This document shows, piece by piece, positions 36,192-45,626 of a stretch of DNA of 64,000 nucleotides; positions within the stretch are counted from its first letter, which is position 1; every line of letters begins with the position of its first letter. The position numbers and the translations under genes are program-made. The stretch is from assembly GCA_046350355.1 (NCBI GenBank), contig JAXMAN010000001.1, forward strand, positions 248,001 to 312,000. The letters are read 5' to 3'. The notes below the pieces were generated by a model, which saw nothing but the letters and a program-made list of their open reading frames with translations, was not told the origin of the DNA and did not search any database. Origin of the DNA: UBA966 sp046350355. GTDB taxonomy: Bacteria > Planctomycetota > Phycisphaerae > Phycisphaerales > SM1A02.

Positions 36192-36977
36192 TCAGCGCGC
36201 GCGCGGCTGCGCGAAGGGCACGCCCGCCTCGCGGAGCTGGCGCTCGAACTGCGGCGCCCAGCCGCGGTTGGCGGCGGGGCTCGCGGGGCTCGGGTGCAGC
36301 GCCTGCGCGATCGGCGGCGCGTCCTCTCCCAGCGGCGCGAGCGCCTCGCGGGCGCGCGCGGTCGCGAAGGCGCCCAGCCCCACGACGTGCGCCGGCTCCA
36401 GCGCGCGCACGCACGCCAGCAGTGCGGCGTCGCAGGCGGACTCAAGCGCGCGCAGCGATGCGCCGTTCGCGCCCGTGCGCGGCAGCTTGTCCGGCGTCAG
36501 GTTCGCGCCCGAGGCCGCGACGAAGGCGAGCGGGCACCAGTTCCAGACGAAGGCGTGCGCGAAGAAGGCGTCCGCGTCGCCGAAGCGCCCGCGCGCCCAG
36601 CCCCACAGGCGCGCGCCGCTCACTTCGTTGCGCGTGCACGCGAACCCCTCGACGGGCCGCTTGGGATGCGTGCGCGCGGGCGGCGCGATGCGCGCCTGCG
36701 CGGGGCCGATGCCCAGGAACTCGCGCACGCTGGCGACCTCGCCGAAGGGCACGCCCGTCTGCACCATGCCGAAGGGCCCGGGATTCATGCCCACCAGCAG
36801 CAGCTCCACGCCGCGTCGCGCGCGCCGCAGGTAGGCGCGGTGCGCGGGCCATGCGTACTCCAGCGGGTGGTACGCGCACGCGACGGGCGCGCTCCAGCGC
36901 AGCGCCGCGCACGCGTCGCGCAGCTGCGCCGCGGCGGCCTCGAGCGATGCGGGTGCGCTCGTGCGCGCCTTGCTCAG
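36192..36977 (-). CDS. SMUG1-family uracil-DNA glycosylase
   Basis: About 261 residues if it begins at CTG 36977. The SMUG1 blocks are very clear: LLLVGMNPGPFGMVQTGVPF, HPKRPVEGFACTRNEVSGAR, HAFVWNWCPLAFVAASG, NLTPDKLP and ALHPSPASPAANRGW. Uracil in DNA is excised by the Asn/His pair of GMNPGPFG and HPSP. Start problem: no ATG, GTG or TTG lies near the place where homology begins; the nearest options are CTG 36977, which overlaps the DUF481 stop, a GTG at 37109 or an ATG at 37166 far inside the DUF481 gene. Likely a coupled, non-standard start. Confidence 0.85.
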   Translation of the reverse strand: MSKARTSAPASLEAAAAQLRDACAALRWSAPVACAYHPLEYAWPAHRAYLRRARRGVELLLVGMNPGPFGMVQTGVPFGEVASVREFLGIGPAQARIAPPARTHPKRPVEGFACTRNEVSGARLWGWARGRFGDADAFFAHAFVWNWCPLAFVAASGANLTPDKLPRTGANGASLRALESACDAALLACVRALEPAHVVGLGAFATARAREALAPLGEDAPPIAQALHPSPASPAANRGWAPQFERQLREAGVPFAQPRAR

Positions 36978-38104
36978 ATCTCGTACCGCAGTCCGAGGTA
37001 GACGCGGATGTCGTTGTAGGTGTCGCCGACGGGGACCTGCGACTGGTACTCCCAGCGCACGCCGCCCAGGAAGCTCAGCGACGACGGCGGATCGATCTTG
37101 AGCTGCCACTCCAGGCGGCAGAGGCTCGTGAACTCGCCGAAGTTGGAGAGGTCGGGCGCGATCCACGCCGAGCCCGTCAGCGTCTGCGTCGGGCTGATCT
37201 TCCAGCTTCCTTCGATTTCACCGTACAGCTGCGGCGAGAAGTCGGAGCCGCCGAACTCGTAGCTGGCACCGGCACCGATCTTGCCCGTGAGCTTGAACTT
37301 CTCCTCGTTCACGAACTTGTAGCCGATGCCCGCCCAGCCCGAGAGACGCTCCTCCCAGTTCTCCAGCGGCGCGTACTGGCCCTGACCCTTCACGAACCAC
37401 AGCCAGCGAGAGTCCTTGCCGAAGTAGTGGTCGTAGACGGTCGTGACGAGCAGGTTGTTGTCCGTCTCGTTGCTGTTGACGGTCTTGAAGAAGTACTCGA
37501 CGTCGGTCTTCCAGCGGTCGATGTCCTTCTTCTCGTAGATCGCCGCGAGCGCCAGGCGGATGTCGAGCTGCTTGTCGCTCGACTGCACGTAGTTGGCGTT
37601 GGCGTCGAAGATGAACTTCCACGGGCTCGGCGGCGCGGCGGGCAGCGGCACCGCCTGCAGCACGGGGTCGACGGTCGGCGCCATCGCGACCGGCGCGTCC
37701 ATGAGCGCGGCGCCCGCGGGCGAATCGAGCGTGCGGACATCGTCCTCCTCGAGCGTCTTCTGCGGCGCGGGGGCGCGCAGGAGCGCGGGGACGGTCTTGT
37801 CGGTCGGCGGCGCGGCCTCGGGGCCGAGCTGCGCGCGGCGCGCGTCGGCCTCGGCCTTCGCGGCGTCGGCGGCGGCGCCGGTCCCCGGCAGCGGGACGAG
37901 CGAGGAGAGGGGCAGCGTGATCGTGCCCAGCACCGGGTGCTGCACGACCACTTCCTTGCCCTTCACCTCCACCACGCGGCCACGCAGGATGTCGCCGTTG
38001 GCCAGCTTGAACTCGCGCAGGTCGTCCCCCGCGCCGGCGCTGGCCACGACCGCCAGCGAGAGTGCGATTCCTGCGAGTCCCAGAGGATTTCGTCCCGTGA
38101 ACAT
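36974..38104 (-). CDS. secreted outer-membrane DUF481 protein
   Basis: 376 residues. Signal peptide to about residue 25, a small SH3/RRM-like strand domain (LREFKLANGDILRGRVVEVK), an Ala/Pro linker, then the beta-barrel DUF481 domain (WKFIFDANANYVQSSDKQLD ... WRVYLGLRYEI end region) with alternating aromatic strands ending in an outer-membrane-type aromatic residue. DUF481 proteins such as YdiY are thought to be outer-membrane proteins. First gene of the operon that leads to eboF and dus. Confidence 0.85.
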   Translation of the reverse strand: MFTGRNPLGLAGIALSLAVVASAGAGDDLREFKLANGDILRGRVVEVKGKEVVVQHPVLGTITLPLSSLVPLPGTGAAADAAKAEADARRAQLGPEAAPPTDKTVPALLRAPAPQKTLEEDDVRTLDSPAGAALMDAPVAMAPTVDPVLQAVPLPAAPPSPWKFIFDANANYVQSSDKQLDIRLALAAIYEKKDIDRWKTDVEYFFKTVNSNETDNNLLVTTVYDHYFGKDSRWLWFVKGQGQYAPLENWEERLSGWAGIGYKFVNEEKFKLTGKIGAGASYEFGGSDFSPQLYGEIEGSWKISPTQTLTGSAWIAPDLSNFGEFTSLCRLEWQLKIDPPSSLSFLGGVRWEYQSQVPVGDTYNDIRVYLGLRYEI

Positions 38105-38235
38105 GGTGCGAAAAGGTAGCGGCTCCCGGCCCGCTCTGCCTGCGCCGGAGCGCCTCCGGCGGCCCGTGGCTGAGAACTCGCACGGGCCCGGGTGCGGCCC
38201 GTGGACAATGCCGGGATCCGCGCCACACTGTGGGG

Positions 38236-40428
38236 ATGCTGATCCCCACGGCCGCGCTCGTCGCGGCGCTGTCGCTTGCCACGCAGTCCGCCCCGCGTCC
38301 GACCACGGTCGCGGCGCTCCCCGCCTCCGTCGCGCACGCGCTCCCGCAGGAGACGCTCGACGCCCTGCGCTCGCCCGTCGGCGCGCAGGCGCTGCAGATC
38401 GACCTCCCCGGCCGCGGCGCGACCACGCTGCTGCTCTCGCGCACCGGCGAGCCGGGCGCGTCGCTGCCGGTCGAGCTCGCGCACCGCGAAGGCAAGCGCG
38501 TCGTCGCGAGCATGGTCTCGATCCCCGCGCCCGACGCCTGGCGTGGCGTCGTCGCGGGCGTCCCCGACGCGCGCGTCTTCGTCGGCGTCGGCGTGGACAA
38601 CCTCGCGGCGGGCTTCGTGCAGATCGGCAACGAGACCTGGTGGATCGCCTCGCCGCCGCGCGCGCAGCCGGGGCCGGTCATGGTCTCGCACGAGCGCGCC
38701 TTCGACGGCTTCGACCTCTCGGGGCTGCGCTGCCACGCGGACGAGATCGCGCAGCCCGGCGGCGACGCGGGCGAGGAGTCGGGCGACGGCGCGCACCTGC
38801 CGCTGGTCGAGCCCTGCCGCGAGGTGCGCATCGCCGCGGAGACGGACACCGAGTTCCTCGCGAACCTCTTCGCGGGCAACACGACGCGCGCGGGGCAGTA
38901 CGTCTCGCTGCTCATGGGCGCGATGACCGAGATCTACACGCGCGACGTGAACGCGCGCCTGCCGCTGGTCTACCTGCGCCTGTGGACCGGCCCCGACGTG
39001 TGGACGCAGGACGGCAGCATCGGCAACCAGCTCGGCGAGCTGCGCACCTACTGGCTCGCGAACATGGGCGCGGTCCGCCGCGACCAGACGCATCTGCTTT
39101 CCGGGCGCAACCTCGGCGGCGGCGTCGCGTGGCTCCCCGGCCTCTGCGGCTCCTACAACTACGCGGTCTCCGCGAACCTGGGCGGCTCCTTCCCCTATCC
39201 GCTCGTCGACCACGACTGGGCCAACTGGGATCCGATGGTCGTCGCGCACGAGACGGGCCACAACTTCGGCGCGCCGCACACGCACGACGGCTACAGCCCG
39301 CCGCCGGACGGCTGCGGCACCGGCGACTGCACGCTCGCCTACGAAGGCACGATCATGAGCTACTGCCACACCTGCTCGGGTGGCATGTCGAATGTCTCGC
39401 TGCTCTTCCATCCGCTCTCGATCGGGTCGATGACGAACCTGCTGCACTCGGTGGGCTGCGCCTTCGACGGCACCGCGAACCCGCCGAACCTGGTGGGCGA
39501 CTACGCCTCGGTGCTCGCGGGCGAGCAGCTCGTGCTCGATCCGCTGGACAACGAGCGCGCCGTGAACTGCGTTGGAATCCAGCTTCAGTCGGTCTCGGCC
39601 ACGAGCGCGGCCGGCGGCAGCGTGGTGATCCTGCCGCCGCAGGGCGAGGTGCCCGCGAAGGTGCGCTACACGCCCGCGCCCGGCTTCTCCGGCGCGGACA
39701 GCTTCACCTACACCGCGATCGACGCCGGCGGCCAGACCGCGACGGCCGTCGTCGCCGTGGAGGTGCAGCCCTACCAGGCGGCGTGGGTCGTCGCGAGCGA
39801 CCCCGTGGGCATCCGCGCGAACTGGTACGCGATCCCCGAGAGCAGCCTGCTGCCTGACTTCAGCGCGCTTTCTCCCTACGGCAGCGCGATCCTCAGCTCC
39901 GTCAACATCGACTCCACCGGCGGCAACTTCAGCAGCAGCGGGCGCGCGGACCTCATCGCCGCCACCTTCGAGGGCTGGCTGCGCGTGCCCGCGGGCGCGG
40001 GCGGCCTCGTGCAGCTCTTCGTCGAGAGCGACGACGGCTCGCGCGTGGTGGTGGACGGCATCCCGCTCGTCAACAACGACGGCCTGCACGGCATGGTCGA
40101 GCGCGGCGGCTCCATCGCGCTGCGTCCCGGCAAGCACAAGCTGCGCGTCGAGTTCTTCGAGAACTACGGCGGCGCGGGGCTCATCCTGCGCTGGCAGCTT
40201 CCCGGCGGATCCAAGGTCGTCGTGCCTCCCTCGGCCTTCACCTGGGGCGGCAGCGGCTTCCGCGCGGACCTCAACGCCGACGGCGCGGTCGACGGCGCGG
40301 ACCTGGGCATCCTGCTGGGCGACTGGGGCCTGACGGGAACGCCGGGCACGCTGCGCAGCGACTGCAACGGCGACGGCCGCGTGGACGGCGCGGACCTGGG
40401 GCTGCTGCTGGCCGGCTGGGGCGTGTAG
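38236..40428 (+). CDS. secreted reprolysin-like metalloprotease with PA14 and dockerin-like repeats
   Basis: 730 residues from the ATG (a GTG two codons upstream is possible). Signal peptide about 1-20. Zinc site H338-E-x-x-H342-x-x-G-x-x-H348 (HETGHNFGAPH), then GTIMSYCH with the Met-turn, as in M12/reprolysin. An Ig/cadherin-like segment with KVRYTPAPGFSGADSFTYTA follows, then a PA14-like lectin domain (about 515-650, FVESDDGSRVVVDGIPLV), then two dockerin-like calcium repeats (DLNADGAVDGADLGILLGDW and DCNGDGRVDGADLGLLLAGW) near residues 675-730. Extracellular, probably substrate-targeting. Confidence 0.9.
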   Translation: MLIPTAALVAALSLATQSAPRPTTVAALPASVAHALPQETLDALRSPVGAQALQIDLPGRGATTLLLSRTGEPGASLPVELAHREGKRVVASMVSIPAPDAWRGVVAGVPDARVFVGVGVDNLAAGFVQIGNETWWIASPPRAQPGPVMVSHERAFDGFDLSGLRCHADEIAQPGGDAGEESGDGAHLPLVEPCREVRIAAETDTEFLANLFAGNTTRAGQYVSLLMGAMTEIYTRDVNARLPLVYLRLWTGPDVWTQDGSIGNQLGELRTYWLANMGAVRRDQTHLLSGRNLGGGVAWLPGLCGSYNYAVSANLGGSFPYPLVDHDWANWDPMVVAHETGHNFGAPHTHDGYSPPPDGCGTGDCTLAYEGTIMSYCHTCSGGMSNVSLLFHPLSIGSMTNLLHSVGCAFDGTANPPNLVGDYASVLAGEQLVLDPLDNERAVNCVGIQLQSVSATSAAGGSVVILPPQGEVPAKVRYTPAPGFSGADSFTYTAIDAGGQTATAVVAVEVQPYQAAWVVASDPVGIRANWYAIPESSLLPDFSALSPYGSAILSSVNIDSTGGNFSSSGRADLIAATFEGWLRVPAGAGGLVQLFVESDDGSRVVVDGIPLVNNDGLHGMVERGGSIALRPGKHKLRVEFFENYGGAGLILRWQLPGGSKVVVPPSAFTWGGSGFRADLNADGAVDGADLGILLGDWGLTGTPGTLRSDCNGDGRVDGADLGLLLAGWGV

Positions 40429-40438
40429 GGTTCGCGGC

Positions 40439-42550
40439 ATGACGCGATTCCAGTCCCGCGCGCGCACGGCGACCGCCGGCGCGCTCGCCGCGGCGTGCAT
40501 GCTGGCCGCACCCTTCGTCCGCGGCGCGGCGGCGCAGTCCGCGGTCCCGCTGGTGGTGCACGACCCGTACTTCAGCGCCTGGTCCACCGGCGACCGGCTG
40601 ACCGACGACTGGCCGCGCCACTGGAGCGGCGCGACGATGGGCATGACGGGAATGGTGCGCGTCGACGGCGCGCCCTTCCGCTGGTGCGGCCCGCGTCCCG
40701 AGCGCGTCCCCGCCGCGGAGCAGGTGAAGCGCACGATCACGCCGACGGCGACGGAGTTCGAGTTCCTCGCCGGGGGCGTGCGGCTGACTGTCGTCTTCTT
40801 CACCCCCGCCTCGCCGGGGCGCTCGCTCGCGGAGCTCTCGCAGAGCGTGACCGCGGTCTGCGTGCGCGCGCAGTCCGCCGATGGCGCGGAGCACCGCGTG
40901 CAGGTCTACCTGGACGCGACGGGCGAGTGGTGCTCGGACGTGCCGCAGGACCAGGTGCAGTGGTCGCGCCTGCGCGTCGGGCCGCTGGGCGTGCTGCGCA
41001 TGGGCACCACCGACCAGCCGGTGCTGCGCGCCGCCGGCGACATGCGCACGATCGACTGGGGCAGCCTCTATCTGGCGACCGACGAGGGCGGTGGCGCGAC
41101 GGGCGCGATCGCGGCGTCGGGGCACTCGCATTCGCGCGCGTGGTTCGCGCAGCATGGCAGCGTGCCCGACCGCGACGACTTGCGCATGCCGCGCGCGGTG
41201 GACGACGACTGGCCGGTGCTCGCGGCATCGATCGACCTCGGCGCGGTGGGCGCTGCGCCGACCGCGTGGCGCGGCTTCCTGCTGGGCTACGACGAGGCGA
41301 GCGCGATCGAGTACTTCGAGCGACCGCTGCGCCCGCTCTGGAAGGGGACGGCGCGCGTGGGGATCGATTCCTCGCTGCTGCAGGTGCGCGAGGCGGTGCT
41401 CGCGGGCGGTCCGCAGGACGCCGCTGCCGCGAAGTTCGCGCAGGCCGCGGAGCGCGTGGGCGGGGCGAAGTACGCGGCGCTCGTCTCGCTCGCGTACCGC
41501 CAGGTGCTCGCGGGACACAAGATCGTCGGCGACTGGGATGGCACGCCGCTGATGTTCTCGAAGGAGAACACCAGCAACGGCTGCATCGCGACGATCGATG
41601 TCATCTATCCCGCCTCGCCCTTCTATCTCTATCACGATCCCGAGATGCTCAAGGCGCAGCTACGCCCGCTGCTGGCCTACGCGCAGAGCCCGCGCTGGAA
41701 GTTCCCCTTCGCGCCGCACGACCTGGGCACCTATCCGAAGGCGAACGGCCAGGTCTACGGCGGCGGCGAGACGAGCGAGCAGAACCAGATGCCCGTCGAG
41801 GAGTCGGGCAACATGCTGATCATGATGGCGGCGATCGCACAGGTCGAGGGGAACGCGGACTTCGCGCGCCCGCATCTGGCGCTGCTGGAGAAGTGGGCGG
41901 GCTTCCTGAAGCAGGAGGGGCTCGATCCGGTGAACCAGCTCTGCACGGACGACTTCGCGGGGCACATGGCGCGCAACGCAAACCTCTCCGCGAAGACCTG
42001 CGTCGCGCTGGGCGCGTACGCGCAGCTCCTGGCGGCCGCCGGTCAGCAGGAGGACGCGAAGCGCTGGCGCGGCGTCGCCGAGGAGTTCGCGCGCAGGTGG
42101 ATGGAGCTCGCGAAGGGCGGCGACGCGACCGTGCTTGCCTTCGGCACGCCCACGCGCGACGGCAAGCCCACCTGGAGCCAGAAGTACAACCTGGTCTGGG
42201 ACCAGGTGCTCGGGCTGAAGCTCTTCCCGGAGTCGCTCTTCGCGCAGGAAGTGGCCTGGTACCGCGCGCACCTGGGCAGGTACGGGCTGCCGCTGGACAG
42301 CCGCATGACCTACACCAAGCTCGACTGGAGCGTCTGGAGCGCGTGCCTCACGCGCAGCCGCGCGGACTTCGACGCGCTCATGGCGCCCGTCTACGCGTGG
42401 ATGGAGGCGTCGCCGCCGCCGAGCCGCGTGCCGATGTCGGACTGGTTCGAGACCACCGACGGCCGCACGAAGGGCATGCACTCGCGCACCGTCGTCGGCG
42501 GCGTGTGGATGCCGCTGCTGATGGCGAAGCTGGGCGTCGGGTGGAAGTGA
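40439..42550 (+). CDS. secreted glutaminase A-like glycoside-hydrolase-fold protein (DUF4965/DUF5127)
   Basis: 703 residues. Signal peptide about 1-32, then PLVVHDPYFSAWSTGDRL, the usual start of the fungal-type glutaminase A family. Later blocks: SSNG replaced by KENTSNGCIATIDVIYPASP, HDLGTYPKANGQVYGGGE, QMPVEESGNMLIM, LCTDDFAGHMARNANLSAKT and KYNLVWDQVLGLKLFP. This (alpha/alpha)6 family includes salt-tolerant glutaminase and sugar-active members; activity is not certain. It starts 10 bases after the metalloprotease and may be co-transcribed. Confidence 0.88.
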   Translation: MTRFQSRARTATAGALAAACMLAAPFVRGAAAQSAVPLVVHDPYFSAWSTGDRLTDDWPRHWSGATMGMTGMVRVDGAPFRWCGPRPERVPAAEQVKRTITPTATEFEFLAGGVRLTVVFFTPASPGRSLAELSQSVTAVCVRAQSADGAEHRVQVYLDATGEWCSDVPQDQVQWSRLRVGPLGVLRMGTTDQPVLRAAGDMRTIDWGSLYLATDEGGGATGAIAASGHSHSRAWFAQHGSVPDRDDLRMPRAVDDDWPVLAASIDLGAVGAAPTAWRGFLLGYDEASAIEYFERPLRPLWKGTARVGIDSSLLQVREAVLAGGPQDAAAAKFAQAAERVGGAKYAALVSLAYRQVLAGHKIVGDWDGTPLMFSKENTSNGCIATIDVIYPASPFYLYHDPEMLKAQLRPLLAYAQSPRWKFPFAPHDLGTYPKANGQVYGGGETSEQNQMPVEESGNMLIMMAAIAQVEGNADFARPHLALLEKWAGFLKQEGLDPVNQLCTDDFAGHMARNANLSAKTCVALGAYAQLLAAAGQQEDAKRWRGVAEEFARRWMELAKGGDATVLAFGTPTRDGKPTWSQKYNLVWDQVLGLKLFPESLFAQEVAWYRAHLGRYGLPLDSRMTYTKLDWSVWSACLTRSRADFDALMAPVYAWMEASPPPSRVPMSDWFETTDGRTKGMHSRTVVGGVWMPLLMAKLGVGWK

Positions 42551-42554
42551 GCGC

Positions 42555-43106
42555 TCAGGGCTCGGAGGGGACGACCTTGGTGGCGCCCGCGCCGCCCTCG
42601 CGGCTGATTCCCGCGGCGCGCGCGATGCTCTGCGCCTTCGCGAAGCACGCGGCGGAACGCTCGCGCACGCCCGCGTCGGTCGCGTGGAGCGAGACGTAGG
42701 CGAGGTTCGCAAGCGTCGTCGCGTTGAGCCGGTCGGGCGTCATGTCGGGGCAGCCGCCGTCGATCTGGTGGCCGCACGCATCGGGGTAGGCGGTGGTCAC
42801 GATGTCCGCGTACCTCGCGAGCTCGGTGACGCTCATCGTGGCGTAGGGCAGCCCGTCCAGTTCCTTCAGCGGATACGCGAGGCCGTGCTTGTCGAAGACG
42901 CGTCCCTCGGCGTTGCGGGGCGCGATGGCGCGCGCGGACTCGACGACCTCGGGGAAGTTCCACGAGGGCGGGCGCGGGTAGTCGGCGGCCGTGGAGCCGG
43001 AGGGGGCGGCGGCCTTCGGGGCAGCCGCGGGTGCGGGGGGCGTCGCCGGCTTCGAATCGCAGGCGGCGAGCAGGAGCGCGGCGACGATCGCAGTGATTCG
43101 CGACAT
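42555..43106 (-). CDS. lipoprotein, unknown
   Basis: 183 residues from the ATG behind GGAGGATCTGAGC. Lipobox LLLAACDS with Cys at about 16, Ala/Pro linker, then a soluble domain rich in Tyr and Ala with DACGHQIDGGCPDM (possible disulfide pair). No known family. It diverges from the next lipoprotein gene. Confidence 0.7.
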   Translation of the reverse strand: MSRITAIVAALLLAACDSKPATPPAPAAAPKAAAPSGSTAADYPRPPSWNFPEVVESARAIAPRNAEGRVFDKHGLAYPLKELDGLPYATMSVTELARYADIVTTAYPDACGHQIDGGCPDMTPDRLNATTLANLAYVSLHATDAGVRERSAACFAKAQSIARAAGISREGGAGATKVVPSEP

Positions 43107-43173
43107 GCTCAGATCCTCCGGAGGAGTGCGTGGCGACGATGGCGCACGCGGGCAGCCCCGTAGACTTCCCCGC

Positions 43174-43689
43174 ATGATCCGCACGCATGCTACGGCCGCG
43201 CTCCCCTCCCGCACCGCGTGGACCGCTGTCGTCGTCGGCGCCGGCGTCTGTGCGCTCGCCACGGGACTCGCGGGGTGCGCATCGGGCGCGGGCGCGGGCT
43301 CCGCGGCAGCCACCCCGGGCGCCGCGGGGGCGTCCAACGCGGACGGCCGCCTGCGCGTCGCCGTCGTCCGCACCGCGGGCAGCGAGATCGCGGGCTTCAC
43401 GATGGCGGACTTCGAGAAGGCGTCGTGGACGCGCACCGCCGAGGGTGGTGCGCAGCTCGACATCCTCCTGACGCCGGCCGCCACGCAGCGGCTGCGCGAG
43501 GCGTCGGGCAAGGCCAAGGCGAAGGGGAGCGAGCTCTTCCTGGCGGCCACCTGGGATGGCACGCGCGTCGAGCCGCGCACGCGCCTACACGGCGAGATCG
43601 GCGCGATCACGATCCGCAACCCGCAGTTGCCCGATCCCGCGGGCTGGGCGGCCGAGGTCACGCGCCTCGTCAACGCGGACCGCCGCTGA
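43174..43689 (+). CDS. lipoprotein, unknown
   Basis: 171 residues. Signal helix and lipobox-like ATGLAGCASG with Cys at about 35; the mature domain (55-171) is beta-rich with DILLTPAATQRLREASG and FLAATWDGTRVEPRTRLHGE. I do not recognise it. The gene precedes the esterase gene by 21 bases. Confidence 0.65.
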   Translation: MIRTHATAALPSRTAWTAVVVGAGVCALATGLAGCASGAGAGSAAATPGAAGASNADGRLRVAVVRTAGSEIAGFTMADFEKASWTRTAEGGAQLDILLTPAATQRLREASGKAKAKGSELFLAATWDGTRVEPRTRLHGEIGAITIRNPQLPDPAGWAAEVTRLVNADRR

Positions 43690-43710
43690 CGCGCGGCTAC
43701 CTTGTGGCGC

Positions 43711-45018
43711 ATGCCGCGCCGCGCACCTGGAAGCATCCTGATCGCCTCGTCCGTGCTGCTGCTGGCCACGCTGGCCGCGGCGCTGGGGTTCGCGCCGCCG
43801 AGCGCGCCGCCGTCCGCGCCGACCCCCGCGTCGGATCCGGTGAAACAGCTTCAGGCGTGGCTCGCGCAGGACGCGACGACGCGCGGCGCGCTCGAGTCGC
43901 AGGACTTCGCGACGCAGAAGCTCACGAAGGCGCAGGCGAAGCAGGCGCAGCGGCTGCTGTGGGAGGCGCATGTTGCGCAGACCAGGCCGCAGCGCGAGGC
44001 GGAGTGGAACGCGAAGGCGATCGAGCTGCAGGGCAAGCGCATGAAATGGGAGACGCGCACCTTCGGCGAGGCGCCCAAGGCTGGCCACGCGCTCTACATC
44101 TCGCTGCACGGCGGCGGCGGCGCGCCCCCCGAGGTGAACGAGGGCCAGTGGCGCAACCAGATCGATCTCTACCGTCCCGCCGAGGGCATCTACATCGCGC
44201 CGCGCGCGCCCACCGACACCTGGAACCTCTGGCACGAGGACCACATGGACGCGCTGCTCGACCGCCTGATCGAGGACGCGGTCCTCTTCGCGGGCGTCGA
44301 CACCGACCGTGTCTATGTCATGGGCTATTCCGCGGGCGGCGACGGCGTCTACCAGCTCGCGCCGCGCATGGCCGACCGCTGGGCCGCGGCCTCGATGATG
44401 GCGGGGCATCCCGGCGACGCGGATGCGCGCACGCTGCGGAACCTGCCGTTTTCGGTGCAGGTGGGCGAGCGCGACGGCGCGTACGACCGCAACACGCGCG
44501 CGACGGAGTTCGGAGCGAAGCTCGCCGAGCTGCAAGAGAAGGACCCCAAGGGCTACGAGCATGTCGTCAAGCTCTATCCCGGCAAGGGCCACTGGATGGA
44601 CCGGCTTGACGCCGAGGCCGTGCCGTGGATGGCCAAGCACACGCGTGCCGCGCGTCCCAAGCGCGTGGTGTGGGTGCAGGACGACGCGCTGCGGCCGCGC
44701 CTCTACTGGCTGGTTGCGCCCAAGGAGTCGCAGAAGCAGGGCGCGCTGCTGGCCGCAACGATCAAGGGCCAGCGCGTGGAGTTCGACGCGGCCTCGACGG
44801 CGCCGCAGGCGGTGGTGCTGCTGGACGACGCGCTGGTCGACCTGGACAAGCCGGTGACGATCGCGGTGGGCGATCGCACGGTGTGGCAGGGCACGGTGCC
44901 GCGTCGGATGGTGGACATCGCCGCGAGCCTTGCCGAGCGCGCGGATCCGAAGATGATCTTCCCGGCGCGGGTGCCGGCGGAGATCGTGGCAGCAAGCGAG
45001 AAGAAGGGGACGCCATGA
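43711..45018 (+). CDS. secreted alpha/beta-hydrolase (esterase, PHB-depolymerase-like)
   Basis: 435 residues. Signal peptide about 1-27, an N-terminal helical region, then LYISLHGGGGAPPEVNEGQW (oxyanion-hole HG motif), YVMGYSAGGDGVYQL with nucleophile S207 and VKLYPGKGHWMDR with the catalytic His. A C-terminal beta domain follows (residues 330-420). Extracytoplasmic esterase/lipase; substrate unknown. The stop overlaps the next ATG (ATGA). Confidence 0.85.
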   Translation: MPRRAPGSILIASSVLLLATLAAALGFAPPSAPPSAPTPASDPVKQLQAWLAQDATTRGALESQDFATQKLTKAQAKQAQRLLWEAHVAQTRPQREAEWNAKAIELQGKRMKWETRTFGEAPKAGHALYISLHGGGGAPPEVNEGQWRNQIDLYRPAEGIYIAPRAPTDTWNLWHEDHMDALLDRLIEDAVLFAGVDTDRVYVMGYSAGGDGVYQLAPRMADRWAAASMMAGHPGDADARTLRNLPFSVQVGERDGAYDRNTRATEFGAKLAELQEKDPKGYEHVVKLYPGKGHWMDRLDAEAVPWMAKHTRAARPKRVVWVQDDALRPRLYWLVAPKESQKQGALLAATIKGQRVEFDAASTAPQAVVLLDDALVDLDKPVTIAVGDRTVWQGTVPRRMVDIAASLAERADPKMIFPARVPAEIVAASEKKGTP

Positions 45019-45599
45019 GCAAGAAGACGATGATGACGAAGAAGAAGGCGACGACGAAGAAGGCCACGGTGAAGAAGGCGGCGGTGAAGCGGACGACCAA
45101 GGCGCCCGCGAAGGCGACAGCGGCGACCGCGCAGGCCCCCGACGCGCGCCGCGAGGCGGAGGGCGCGGTCCGCGCGCTCGTCGCGCGTTTCGCGGCGAAG
45201 CACGCAAAGCTCATCGACGCCGCGCGCCGCACGCTGCGCACGCGACTTCCCACCGCGCACGAGGTGGTCTACGAGTACCGCGACTTCCTCGTCATCAGCG
45301 TCTCCCCGAGCGAGCGGGGCTACGAGGGCGTCTTCGCGCTGCGCGCCGACGCCGCGGGCGTGAAGCTCTTCCTCAACCAGGGCGCCACGATCCCGGATCC
45401 CCACAAGTTGCTGCGCGGCTCCGGCACCCAGGCGCGTGCGCTGGAAGTGCGGACCGCGGCGGATCTCACGCGCCCGGAAGTGGTCGCGCTCCTCGAGGCC
45501 GCGATCGCGCGGACGCCGGTGCCGTTCGCGCGCAGCGGCGAGGGGACGATCGTGATCCGGCCGGCGGGGAAGAAGCGGGCGAAGGGGAGCGCGCGCTAG
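45015..45599 (+). CDS. DUF1801-like protein with Lys-rich N-terminal tail
   Basis: 194 residues coupled to the esterase by ATGA. Residues 1-42 are Lys/Thr/Ala-rich, similar to histone-H1-like tails (KKATTKKATVKKAAVKRTTK). The rest has the YdhG/DUF1801 pattern: LPTAHEVVYEYRDFLVISVS and IPDPHKLLRGSGTQARALEV. The C-terminus is basic again. The basic ends suggest nucleic-acid or surface binding; function unknown. Confidence 0.7.
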   Translation: MSKKTMMTKKKATTKKATVKKAAVKRTTKAPAKATAATAQAPDARREAEGAVRALVARFAAKHAKLIDAARRTLRTRLPTAHEVVYEYRDFLVISVSPSERGYEGVFALRADAAGVKLFLNQGATIPDPHKLLRGSGTQARALEVRTAADLTRPEVVALLEAAIARTPVPFARSGEGTIVIRPAGKKRAKGSAR

Positions 45600-45626
45600 C
45601 GGAGTCGAGAGCGTCCCGGGAGTGCG

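Noticed and set aside
36110..36445. Extension of the eboF frame upstream
   Set aside because: Arg/Ala-rich, overlaps the end of the glycosylase; eboF homology starts at MRVAVLNIVG.
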